From NCBI GenBank assembly GCA_913063495.1, contig CAJXXT010000023.1:1-40679 (forward strand): 40,679 nucleotides of DNA, given 5' to 3'. The stretch's first letter is position 1, and the number at the start of each line of letters is the position of its first letter. Origin of the DNA: an uncultured Gammaproteobacteria bacterium. GTDB taxonomy: Bacteria; Pseudomonadota; Gammaproteobacteria; Pseudomonadales; Ketobacteraceae. A program made the translations under genes and the position numbers. The notes under the pieces are model-generated. The model was not told the DNA's origin, did no database searches, and was given only the letters and a program-made list of their open reading frames with translations. Below, one piece after another: positions 14,753-27,900 of this stretch.

Positions 14753-15904
14753 ATGAGTAGAGTCGCGAATCTCGACTATATAAAAGGTATTGGTTGTTTT
14801 GTGATGGTCCCTGGCCACACGTTGGTTCTTAACGTTGATGATAAAGCCTCGTATTACATCTATGTATTAATGCATTTTCTTACGTGCCTATTCTTTACCG
14901 CATCGGGTGTTACGACGTTGTTTCAAGCAGATCGTCGTCCAATTTCTTATTTACTGACCTATTTTCTGATTCTATTTTTTGTTGGTTTAACGTTTACATC
15001 CATTTGGCACCCCACATGGCTGTTTGATTTTAGGCTTGAAATTGTTCAAATCATTATGCTGGGTTGTATTTCGTTGTTGCTAATGCACCGAATATTTAAG
15101 GATCGTTGGGGGATGTACTTTTTCGCATCTATGGCAATATTTTTGGTGAAAATCGCTCACGATACCTGGTTTCCAGAGTGGACGGGGGGCAACATCCTTT
15201 TTCCTCATGCTGACTATGTACCCTCACATTTGAGGGAAGAAGGTGATCCTCTTGTTACTGTTGGGTTTCCATTGTTTCCTTGGTTATTTCTGTTTCCGCT
15301 TGGGGTGTTTTGCTATTTCGGAAAGCTGAAATGGAATTACCTCATTGCTGGTCTCTGTATAGTTGCGTCATGTTTTATGGTTAACCAATACGGCATTGAT
15401 GATTTTTATGACAAGTGGGATATGTCTATTGAACACTTTCTTGTGGTTACCTTTATCACCTGCGTAACCTTTATTGTGGTTCGATCAGTGCCGTTCGAAC
15501 GATTACCGTTGCGAAAAGTGGCGACACTTTATGGCCAATCATCGTTAACTTTTCTTTATATGCATCTTATTGTTCTTAATCTCATCGGTGTGGCGCTCAC
15601 ATTGGTTGCGAGTAAAGAAACACCTTACATCCAATACATTTGGTATGTGCTTAGTTATATTGGTGTGTATTTTGCGATGAAATGGATTGTTGGTGTGCGT
15701 ACATCTACATGGATGAAGAAGGAGTCTGCCTGGATTATTCTTATGGCAGTAGTATTTGCGATGCCTCTTATTACCCTCTATAACGAAAACTTAAAGATCC
15801 TAGTATCGATTTCTGGATTGTTGATTGGCCTCTTTATGGCTCACAATTATAAGTCCATTAAGGATTTTGCTAGCTTGCAAAAATTGCTTAATACCAATCG
15901 CTGA
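14753..15904 (+). CDS. Multi-pass membrane acyltransferase-like protein
   Basis: A 383-aa integral membrane protein with about ten hydrophobic helices and a short basic tail. The N-terminal RVANLDYIKGIGCFVMVPGH has the Arg...Asp...Gly...Gly-His pattern of the acyltransferase-3 and heparan-N-acetyltransferase-like (DUF1624) families, which pass acyl groups across the membrane to sugars, lipids or peptides. The ATG at 14753 is chosen over the TTG directly before it; AAGG lies 8 nt upstream. It is the first gene of the NRPS operon and ends 35 bp before NRPS-A, so it may acylate the peptide product on or after export. That role is inference. It could also be a membrane protein of another type with the same fold. 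Confidence 0.6.
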   Translation: MSRVANLDYIKGIGCFVMVPGHTLVLNVDDKASYYIYVLMHFLTCLFFTASGVTTLFQADRRPISYLLTYFLILFFVGLTFTSIWHPTWLFDFRLEIVQIIMLGCISLLLMHRIFKDRWGMYFFASMAIFLVKIAHDTWFPEWTGGNILFPHADYVPSHLREEGDPLVTVGFPLFPWLFLFPLGVFCYFGKLKWNYLIAGLCIVASCFMVNQYGIDDFYDKWDMSIEHFLVVTFITCVTFIVVRSVPFERLPLRKVATLYGQSSLTFLYMHLIVLNLIGVALTLVASKETPYIQYIWYVLSYIGVYFAMKWIVGVRTSTWMKKESAWIILMAVVFAMPLITLYNENLKILVSISGLLIGLFMAHNYKSIKDFASLQKLLNTNR

Positions 15905-15939
15905 GATTGCGAAATATTACAATGTAAGGGTTAATCTGA

Positions 15940-18900
15940 ATGTCGTTAATGGATTTGTTAGATGTTTTGGCGCAGAAAAAGATAAAGCTTTGGCTTGAAG
16001 GGGACGCGTTGCGTTTCAGTGCTCCCGCCGATGTTTTTACATCAGAGCTCAAGGCAAGTGTTGTCGAAAAAAAGAGTGAAATCATTGCCTTTTTGAAAGA
16101 TGCACAAAAAGCGAAAGTCGACACAATTCCCCATGCTGATCGTAGTCAACCAATTCCCTTGTCATTAACACAGCAGCGGTTGTGGATACTACATCAATTA
16201 GAGCCAGAAAGTGTTGCGTACAATATGCCAATCATATTGAAGTTGGTTGGTTCATTAAACGTGCATCTTTTTGAGCGAGCCTTGCAGGAAGTTGTTGAAC
16301 GCCATGAAACCTTACGAACTCAAATCGTGCAAAAAGGTTCTACAGCGTACCAGGAGATCAATGATAATCCTTTGCTACAGCTGTCGGTTACCGACATCAG
16401 AGGGTTATCGGATAATGAACAAAACGATAAACTGCAAAAAGAAATAGATCTTGAGTTAAAAACGCCATTTCATTTAGGGATTGATCCACTTTTTAGGGTG
16501 CGTTTGCTAAATATGGTGAATAATACGGAAGATCAATTCGTATTATTAATGAGTATGCATCACATCATTACCGATGGCTGGTCTCTTGGTATTATCGTAC
16601 AAGAGCTTATCGCTTGTTATAATACATTGCGAAAAACGCCATCGTTGTTGGAAACGGCACCTAATCAACATAAATTGCAGCAACAGGCATGTTTGCCTGA
16701 GTTGGATATTCAATATGCCGATTTTTCCATTTGGCAACGACAACGAATAGCGGGTGGTGAGCTGACTCGTCAGCTTGCATTTTGGCGAAATTATTTGCCT
16801 CGCGATGGTTTTGTGTTGAACCTCCCGACAGACTATGAAAGAACGTCTAAACCGGCTCTTGAAGGTGCATCGGTTTCCCATATCGTTCCTCGTGATGTTA
16901 TAGAGGGTTTTAAAGGGCTTATTCAGACCGTAGATGCGACGTTGTTTATGGGGTTGCTTTCGGTTTTTGATGTGTTGCTGGCCAAGTATACAAACCAGTC
17001 ACAGATCAACGTTGGCACTCCAAATGCGGGTAGAAATCGCGCCGAGGTCGAAGGCCTTGTTGGGTTTTTTATCAGCACGTTGGTGATGAGTACCAATGTC
17101 AAAAAGCAAGATCGTTTTATTGATGTATTAAAAAATGTTAAACAAGGTGCAGTAGACGTATATTCTCATCAGGACACGCCTTTTGAAAAGCTTGTGGAAG
17201 AGCTTCAGCCAGAAAGAGATCTAAGCCGAACACCATTGTTTCAAGTGTTTTTTAACCTCCTAAATCTTCCGGAATTGGACGCTAGTTTTGATGGGGTTGA
17301 GATTGAAAGCTTGTTGGCTGATGATGTTGAGCAAATTTCAAAATTTGATATGACGGTCTATGCCAAAGAAGTGGCGCAAGGGCTGCAGCTTGATGTGATC
17401 TATAATCCTGGTCTTTATGATCAATCAAGAATGAAGATGTTGTTGCAACATTTTGATCATGTTTTACGAGTGGTCTCAGAAAACGCGGATATTACGGTGG
17501 ATAATATCCAGTTAGGTGTTGATGGTGAATTTGATCAGAATGGAGTGGCGCTTGACGAGGAACTTGATAACGAAATTGATAACGATCCAACGTTACAAAG
17601 TGAAAGTGAAAGTAAAAGTGTTCTCAAATGTATAGCAGAAACTGCTGACACTTCTGGTAGTCTAGTTGCCCTCCAATGTACTAATGAATACTGGACGTAT
17701 GATGAACTTTTGTCGAGTGCGAACCGTTTAGCAAATTACATTAAGCGGCACGCAGTAGTGGGAGCTAAGGTTGCAATTATAGCGTCTCGTACTGCAAATT
17801 TGCCTATTGGTATACTTGCGGTACTTAACGCTAACGGTTCGTTTTGTTTGATTGATGCGTCATACCCTGAGGAGAAGCTAAAGTCTTACCTTGGAGTCTT
17901 TGGCCCAGACTTTGTTCTGGTGGATTCTGAGTTATCCTGTCAATGGTTAGCAACGGATTTTGATAAACGTCATTTGTTTTTGCCTAATAATAAAGCGGGC
18001 TACTCTGATCTTATTGATGGTGAGCCGGAAGAGCCACGTTTAGCTCGTAATTTATCGATAGGAAATGTTGCGTACTATAGCTTCACATCCGGAACACTCG
18101 GAGATCCCAAACTCATTGCTTGTGATCTTGCTCCACTGAGTCATTTTGTTGGTTGGTATAAGCAGGAATTTGGGTTACAGGCCAATGACCGTTTTAGCAT
18201 GTTATCGGGTGTATCTCATGATCCAATTCTACGGGATATTTTTACCCCTTTATCGATGGGTTCCGTGTTATGTATCCCACAACAAAAAGAGCTTCTTGAA
18301 CCTGGTTATCTTAGTCATTGGATAGCAGATAACAATATTACTGTTGCCCACCTTACTCCATCGATGGGGGAGTTGATTTCGCAGTCAGCGACACAGGTGT
18401 CGTCGGATCTTCGACTGGTATGTTTTGGTGGTGAGAAATTATGGTTTTCTCAGGCAAAATCGTTTTCAGATTTCGCCTTAAACGCGCAATTGGTTAATGT
18501 CTACGGCGCAACGGAAACACCACAAGTGATGGCTTTTGAAAGAGTCGACCTTGAACAACGTATGGGGCGGGCCAATATTATTCCTATCGGTGTAGGAATT
18601 GATGGTGTTCAGTTGTTGATTGTTAATGATTCCTTGGCGCAGGTCGGTGTAAGCGAGATTGGTGAAATTGCTATTCGTACACCTTATCTTTCTAGAGGTT
18701 ATGAAAACGATCCGGATTTGACGGCATTAAAATTCCCTATGATTGATGCAACGTCTCCTGTTCTTGGGCACTCTGTACGTGGACATAGCTCGGTACGAAT
18801 TTATCGGACAGGGGATTTGGGGCGTTACCTGCCGGATGGGCGTATACAGCTAATAGGTCGATGTGATGATCAAATCAACATTCGAGGGTTCAGGGTTGAA

Positions 18901-21900
18901 CCTGGTGAGATAGAGCAAGCCCTGTTGCGCCATGATGGTGTGAAGGCCGCAGCGGTGAAGCAGGTAGATGTTAATGGTGTTTCTCAAGTTGTCGCCTATG
19001 TCGTATTGACGGACGTGTCTACGAGTGATATTTCTGATTGGGCTAGAGCAATATTGCCTGAGTACATGTTGCCTCAATCAATCGTTATGGTTGAGGATAT
19101 TCCATTAACTGCCAATGGAAAGATAGATTATCGTTCGTTGGCTGCTCCGGGAAGTGCTGATCGCGCATCTCAGTACCAAGCTCCGCGAACGCCTATAGAG
19201 GAACAATTGGCGTTAATATGGGAGGAAGTACTTGGTGTTGCGACGGTTGGTGTGAATGATTCTTTCTTTGAATTAGGAGGGCATTCCTTACTCGCTACAC
19301 TTGTCATGAGTCGATTGAATGCGATTTACCAAGTTTCAATGCCTTTACGCGTCCTTTTTGAGAAGTTAACGATTGCTGGGATTGCAACTTCTGTTGAAGA
19401 CGCGCTTTCATTTGGGGTAACTAGCGCTGCTCCAAAGATAGCGGTAGTTTCTCGTGATCAGAAAATTCCTGTTTCATTTGCTCAGAACCGATTATGGTTT
19501 ATGCAAAAGCTTGACCCTACGAGTGTCGCTTTTAATATGCCATTTCCTTTGTTGTTAAAAGGGGAGTTGGACGAAAATGCGTTAGCATTTGTTTTTCAAG
19601 AATTATTCAGACGGCATGAGATTTTAAGGGCCAACCTTGTTGAGGAAGATGGCAAACCTTATTTTCAATTTAGCACGCTCGAACATTGGCAGCTTGATAA
19701 AGAGCGAATTGATGTAACCGGTTTTAGCGCAGATGAAACTGAACATTTACAGAAACGTATGGCCGCTACTGAGGCGTCTAATCCCTTTGATTTGGCTGTG
19801 GATCCGCTTGTACGTGTTAAATTAATTTCGTTTGATCGCGATAAAAACTCAGGGGGTAACCCGCCAGCGGAACACTTGCTGCTTATGACGCTACATCATG
19901 TTGTTAGTGATGGTTGGTCTATGAACCTGTTTATGCGAGAGTTTGTGGAGCTGTATGGTTGTGCAAAACAAGCATTGCCGTCCTCGTTGGCGCCTCTAAA
20001 AGTACAATATGCAGATTATGCGTTTTGGCAGCGAGATTGGTTGCAGGGTGAGGTGTTAAACACGCAACTTGATTATTGGGAGAAAAAGTTAACGGATGCG
20101 CCGCAGGTTCTACGGCTGCCCACAGACAAACCTAGGCCAACTGTTCAAACATTTAGCGGTAGTATCTATTCAAAAAAAATGTCGTTGGCATTAACGAAAC
20201 AGGCGAACTTATTTAGTCAAAAACACCAGTTGTCGTTGTTTATGACGCTGATGGGTACCTATCAGATCCTCTTGTCACGTTATACAAAAACTAATGATAT
20301 TTGCGTAGGTACGCCGATAGCGGGAAGACATCACTCCGGTACAGAAAATATTATAGGGCTGTTTTTAAATGGTTTGATTGTTCGCACTGAATTTGATGAT
20401 AACCCGTCGGTTGATATGTTTTTTGCTCGTCTAAAAGAAACGATGCTAGAGGCCTATTCACACCAAGACTTACCAATTGAGATGTTGTTTGAGCGATTGG
20501 ATTACGAAAGAAACCCAACGTATCCTACGGGTGTTCAAGTTGGATTTCAGCTACAAAATATGAATAACGCAGCAGCTTCTGTTGCCAGTCGACAAAGCTC
20601 GTCTCTAGGTGTTACGCAAGGTTCTGCTTTAGGTGATGAGCTGTCGATTAGTATGCTGCAACGAGAAAGTATTGTCGCTAAATATGATATGACATGGATT
20701 CTAGAAGAGCGAGAGGGCGTTCTAGAAGTCAATGTTGAATATAACAACGATTTGTTTTTTGAAAGCACTATTGCCAACATGGTTGCACACTACGAATATC
20801 TATTGTCAGCTGCAATCTCCGGTGAATATCAATCTGTACGTGCGCTTCCTATTGCTGATGATAAAACCATTGCTATGGATCTTGATCTCAATAGATCTGG
20901 CAATGACGCGCTATATCCTGAAGTCGTTTATCCGCTGACGTTGAATCAGCAGTCAATTTATCTGTCGACGTTAGTTAACCCCAACACCGTACAAAACAGC
21001 TTTGGTTTTTGTACTGATGTTCCTGCATCAATGGATGTGGAGATAATGAAGCAGGCGTTTGTTGAGCTGGTTGCGGAACAAAGTGTTTTAAGAACGCAAC
21101 TTAAAGAATCAACAAAACCTTATCTTGATGCAATTTATCAGGTGGTTTACAAAAATAAGGAAGCCAATGTTGAGGTGGTTGATTGGTCTTCTGAATTGCT
21201 TAATGAAGAGCAGATCACTGAACGCATCAATGCCTTTGTTTTTAGACCATATGTTATTTTGGAAGATTTATTATTTTGTAAACTTGTTAAAATAAGTGAT
21301 AAACGTTATTTGGTTATGTTGGCAAGCCATCATGTTATTTTTGATGGCATTGGTTTGGCGTCACTGGGGTTTACTCTTAGAGATAGATACGACCAAATAG
21401 CCGAAGGCAAACAAGCGGTTGCTTGGAACGATAGGTTTCATGAATACGTGAAGTATGAACGTAATCATGTTGATTCTTCAGAAACACAACGTTTTTGGCG
21501 TGATACGTTGCCTGAGACGCTCGGCGCAATTGAGATGTCGTCGTCAGTTGACTCAAAGGCGGAGTCCACTACCAAGAGCTTGCTCTTTCCCAGTGATCAC
21601 TGGGATGATTTGAAACGTTATATTCGTAAGAATAAAATCACTCCAGCTCTCTATTTTAAAGTGCTATACGGAATTTTGTTGCAGCGATATAGTCAGTGCG
21701 AGACTTCTTTCTATATTGATGAAATGATTCATGGTCGCGAAAAAGGTTATGAAAATATCGCTGGTTGTTTTGCGCAACCGTCTCCGTTTGTATTTGATGC
21801 GTCTTGTTTTACTGATGAAGATGGTAACGCTGCATCGGTTCATGACGTTATTACTAACGCGAGAGCTTTCCAGAAAAGTATTAAAGGAAAGCGTCTATGG

Positions 21901-24900
21901 TCTGAACAAAGTCAAGCATCTTTGCTTCCTCGGTCACAACATTCATTTATATTTAACTTTATACCTTTTGTCGTGGCTCCTGACTTTCTCGGTGAGCCTA
22001 CCAACATCAGGGAATTGATTAATCATGTCAGTGGTACTGTTGAGTTTACGGTTGTCGTTAAAAAAGAAGAAGTACGATGTAACTTGACGTATAACGCGGG
22101 AGAGTTTCAAGATTTCGACTTTCTTGAGCGGTTGGTGTGGTTGAGCCAACAGATTATTAGCGGAAATGAGGCTCTTAACTCCCTGGATCTTGTTTTTGAT
22201 CACGAGAAGCAATCATTGCTTAAGCAATCCGGGTACCGTGTTGATTACGATCTTTCAGAGACCATACCGGCTTTGTTCTCTCGACAAGTTCTACATAATC
22301 CGAATGATATTGCTGTTGTATATGGAGATGACAAGCTAAGTTATCAAGCGCTTGATAATATGGTGACTGCGCTAGCTATTGAGCTAAAAGATGCGGGTGT
22401 GTCTGCTAATGATCTTGTTGCGCTGTACGCCGATCGTAGTCAATATTTCTTGGCAGCGATTCTAGCGATCATGAAAAATGGTGCCGCTTATGTGCCCATT
22501 GACCCGAAATACCCAAATGATCGTATTCGGTACATGTTAGAGGATTCTCAGGCGAGAGTTATTGTTTCAGAAAAACAGTTAATTGAACGCTATCTTGGGG
22601 AAGGAGGGTCGAGCGATAAGAATACCTTTATCTATCTTGATGCTGAGATTAATAGTGAGATTAACCTCGGCTCATTTAACAATATCTCTACGCCAAACGA
22701 TCGTGCTTATATGATTTATACCTCCGGTTCTACGGGGGAGCCTAAAGGTGCATTGATACATCATAAAGGGGCACTAAATCATATTTTGGCTGAATGTGAC
22801 GTCCTGGGTTTTGACGGTGCGTTTAATTTTCTTCAAAGTGCGCCGTCGTCGTCTGATATTTCTGTTTGGCAATTGTTAGGACCAATTGTTAGAGGCGGTA
22901 AAACAGTGGTTTTGGCTGACGTCACTGACATTCCAACATTGTTTAGATTGCTAACGACTGAATTTATTGATATTGCCGAGTTAGTGCCTGCGGTACTACA
23001 AATGCTTATCGAGCATGTATCCACATTGGAGGCAAAGGAACGGGCATTACCCAATCTAAAATGGATGATGGCGACGGGAGAAGCGGTTTCTGTCGCATTG
23101 GTAAACCGGTGGTTAGCACTTTACCCAAATATCCCTGTGGTCAATGCATATGGCCCAACGGAGGCATCCGATGACGTCATTCAATCGATTACCACAGAGG
23201 TGTTAGGGAAGGATGAAACATCGGTGCCTATTGGTTCACCTCTTCCAAATATGAATGTATTTGTTCTTGATCAAAAAGGCCGTTTATTACCCAGTGGTGT
23301 AGCGGGGGAAATTTGTATCACAGGGGTTGGGGTTGGAGAGGGGTATTGGAACAAACCTGAGAAGACCCGGGAAGTTTTTATTGATAACCCCTTTGAGAGT
23401 TTAGGTTTTGAAAAGATGTATCGAACCGGCGATTTGGGGCGATGGTTACCGAATGACAATGTTGAATTTATTGGGCGTAAGGATAGCCAGATACAACTTC
23501 GTGGTTTTAGAATTGAATTGGGTGAAATCGAAGCTCATCTAACCGCGCTGGACGGCGTTGCTGAAGCGGTGTGTGTTGTTAGAGAAGACCAGAGTTTGGC
23601 TGGGTATTTTACATTGTCTACCGATAGCGCTGATGCATCGGTTGGTGAGTTATTTGATGCATCGCAAGTGAGAAATATACTCAACAGTACTTTGCCTGAG
23701 CACATGATTCCAAACAGCTTTACTGTTCTGGAAAAATTTCCGCTAACCCCAGCAGGTAAGATCGATCGAAAAGCTTTGCCAACACCCGATACCAATCGTA
23801 TCGATGTGGTTGTAGCGCCAAGAAATAACACCGAAGCAGCATTGGTTGATATTTGGAAAGATGTTTTAAAAATCGATGTTGTCAGTGTATTGGATGATTT
23901 TTTCACATTAGGCGGCCACTCGCTATTAGGTACTCAAGTTGTGGCGAGAATTCGAGATAGTTTACACGTTGATTTGGCGATGCGCGCCATTTTTGAATTC
24001 AGTACGCTATCAACGCTAGCGTTAGAAATTGAAAAAGAGAAACGTAAGATAGGTTTCGGTTCTTTGCCTGCAATTTCGCCTCGTCAGCGTATTGGCTATT
24101 CAACAGATGCCCCTGTACCTCTTACCTTTGGGCAGCAACGCATCTGGATGATGGAGTTGTTAAACCCTGGTAGTGCGGCTTTTAATATGCCCGGAGCATT
24201 CAATGTTACGGGTGATTTTGATGTGGTTGCCTTCGAATCTGTCATGGGCGATATTGTTCGTCGTCATGAAACATTAAGAACACATTTTATTGCTGATGAG
24301 CAAGGCGATGCCTTTATGTTGGCAGACTCCTACGATAGAAATTGGACGTTGCCAGTTGTTGATTTGCGTAATTTTGAAAATGATGACGATATGTTGCAGG
24401 TGAAAATCGATAGATACTTACGAGAAAATGAAACAACCCCTTTTGATTTATTATCGGGGCCACTATTTCGCGTAAGGGTATTAATTCTGCCTAACGATAA
24501 CGGACTGCCACGGCATACGATCATGTTTTGTATGCATCACATTGTGTCTGATGGACGTTCTGTTGAAGTATTGACACAAGAAATCGCCAACGGCTATATC
24601 AATTACGCAGGGGGATCCGCTTGCTCTTCTGATTTACCTATTCAGTATGCCGATTATGCCTTGTGGCAACGAACCTACTTGGATAATGCACTTATCGACA
24701 AGCAGTTAGCCTATTGGCAAGAAACGCTTGATGGGTGTGCAAGTTTTCTACATTTGCCAACGGACTACCCAAGACCGGCTCAACAAACGACCGCAGGTAA
24801 TCGCATTCAGGTCGAATTCCCTGTTGGATTTAATGAGACGTTAAAAACAGTTTGCGCTGAACAGGGCGTAACGCCGTTTATGTTTATGTTAACGGTGTAT

Positions 24901-27900
24901 CAATTACTGCTAAGTCAGTATGCCCAGCAGGATGACGTGTTGGTTGGCATCCCTATGGCGGGGCGTGAACAGGCCGATTTACAAGGGGTGATAGGGTTCT
25001 TTATTAATAGTGTTGTCATTCGCGGAGATATGAGTGACAACAAAACAGTCAGTTCACTATTACAGAATACACGAGAAAATGTGTTAGATGCGTTTGCCAA
25101 TTATGACGTGCCTGCAGAAAAGGTATTACAAGCATTGGAATTTGAACGTAGCCCAGCATTTCCTCCTTTAGTCCAGGTCGCGTTTCAGTTGTTGCAAGCT
25201 GTGGATAATGGAGCGTCGGTAAACTCTGGAACACAGTCAGCTTCACTACAGTTTGGAAATTTAGGGTTTGAAAATCTAGGGTTGGAAAAAGTCGATGCTA
25301 AGTTAGATATGACACTTGAATTGAGGATGTCAGATAATGGTGTTATAGCTTTTCTTGAATATAACACAGATCTATTTTCTCAGAATACGATCGCGATGTT
25401 TCTAGATAATTATATTGCGTTATCCCAAACGATGATGACAAATATAGATGCACCTTCTCGCTCACTGCATTGGATGAGTGAAGAGAAGTTAATGGCAGCA
25501 TTGGATTTGGATCCGACATTGATTGATGGCGTGTGGCCTGTTACGGCAATGCAGCGGGATCTTTATTTGGATTCAATTATGGATCTAGAAAGCCATAGGA
25601 ATAGCATGGGGTGTGTGGCTGAGCTTAATTCTTCTATTGATCCAGAATTAATGCATACCGTTATCAATGCATTGGCTCAATCTCAGAGCATGTTGAAATC
25701 GTATTTTATTGAAGCTCCATTTCCATATATGGACTTTGTCTATCAGGTTATACCAAAAACTTGCGATGTTAGTTTTGAATATGAAGACTGGACTTCTGCT
25801 GATTGGGATAACAAAGATTGGGCGGGCAATACATTGTTAACCGATGTATCACCAACTGGCACGTCGTCCATTAAGAAATCGTCACTTAAGACGTGGTCAC
25901 TTGATACATTGAGTGATGAGGATATCCAGGTTCTTGGGGAGCAATTTATTTATCGCCCCTTTGACGTTAAACGCAGCCGACATCTAAGTCGTTATCGTTT
26001 GGTTAAGTTGGGAGATGAGCGTTTCTTATTTCTTATGGTAGGTCATCATGCAACAACGGATGGTGTTGCAATGAATCAGTTTGCCAAAACAATTGTTACG
26101 GTGTACGAGTCATTGCAGAATACTCCGTCGCTAAGTGTGGCAGATGCGGTTGAGCATGTTCAAAAAGATCGTTTTAGAGATCATATCGATTCTGATCGTA
26201 TGAATATGGATAATAAAGACACGCTTGATTTTTGGCGAGCCACTCTTAGCAATGCTGAGTCTTTGGTGTTTCGTGTAAGAAAGGATGAAATGGCTCAGCC
26301 TTGTGAAGTAGCTCAGTCTTGTGAAGTAAAACAAACGCCCAAAGACAAACAAACAGCGTTAAGAACAGGCTCTAAAGTATCAAAAGAACTAATTCTGGAC
26401 GATGACCTTTGGCAAGGTATCAAGAAGTATTGTCGCAAGAGTCGAATTACCCCTGCTCACTACTTTAAGTGTATTTACGGCTATTTGCTAAATAGTTATT
26501 GTGGCGCGACACAAGACTTTCAGGTGATGGAATTAGCGCTTGGTCGAACGATGGAAAGTGCAGAAACCTTGGGTTGTTTTTATCAACAAATCCCTTACCT
26601 GATGCGTCAGAGCGTATTAGGACGAGAAAATACAATGAAGGATGTATTTTCTGACGCAAGAAGCTTCCAAAAGGAAATTAAAAACTACCGAAACATATCT
26701 GGCTTTGCACAGGCTAGCATTCTGCCACCTGGCCCGGTGACGTTCCTTTATAACTATCAAGCATATTATGAAGAAGTCACCTTTAATGGCCAAACGCTGA
26801 ATAATGTAGGGTTACCACCGGATGTGCAAGGGCATGTGTTGATGTCTGCGAAATTGGCAGATGATCAGGTTCATCTTATTTTGCATTATTACGACCACTT
26901 GTTCGAAGATTTTGATTTTCTAGAACGAATGGTATGGATTACCCAGCAGTTACTTGATGGTAAAGAATTACTGGGTGATATTGACTTGGTTCGACCCGAA
27001 GAGAAGGCTGACTTAGTTAATCAAGCTATGTGTTCGTCGGTAAAGGAAAAAACTCAAGAAGATAAATCCTATATTCCCTTAGTTCGACAAATCGAACTTA
27101 ATATTAACAATGCTCAAGAAAAAGTTGCTGTGTCTTGTGGTGATAATACACTGACGTATGCCGAGTTGAACGACAAGGCAAACACCTTGGCAATAATGCT
27201 TCAGCATCAAGGCGTCGGTGTTGGTGATGTTGTTGGCGTGTGCTTGAATCTTGGCTGTGAGCTAATGGTATCGCTTTTGGCAGTGTTAAAAACGGGCGCT
27301 GCTTATCTACCGTTGGATCCTCAGCACCCTAAAGAGCGCCTGCTTTTTATGGCTCGGGATGCTTCGACTCAGAGGGTGTTAACCGATAGTGGTATTCAAC
27401 ATATTATCGGGTTTCCTAATGCGTTAGTGCTTTCGGAGAATGATCAATCTACATGTGATGAAACGTTTGAAGATATATCGATTGATGCTGATACGTTGTT
27501 TTATGTGATATATACCTCTGGCTCAACGGGTACGCCAAAAGGATCGTTAGTAACGCAAGCTAATGTAGTCAATCTTCAATCTTGGTATTGTGATCAATTC
27601 TCTTTTGATAAAACGGATGCCCACTTAATTTTCAGCGCGATTGGATTCGACTTGACGCAGAAAAATCTCTGGGCGCCGTTATTAACGGGAGGTACCCTAC
27701 ATTTTATAGATACCCCTGATTATGAACCCAAAAAAATAGCGGACACTATCGAACGTTTTAGTATTACTCGGGTTAACTGTGCGCCTAGCGCGTTTTATCC
27801 CGTCGTTGAGGGCTGTGTAGAAATAGCCAGCTTGCAAAAGTTGGCCACGTTAAAGACAGTGATCTTAGGTGGAGAGCCGATTAGCATGCTGTTGCTAAAA

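Noticed and set aside
18079-18111. A1 as a degenerate, inactive A domain
   Set aside because: The odd A3 motif fits a known Lys2-like form, and later motifs (YRTGDLG, RGFRVEPGE, NGKID) are intact.
21325-21350. C* domains as dead remnants of C domains
   Set aside because: All three keep HHxxxDG and full length and share their own conserved motifs, which argues for a selected function.
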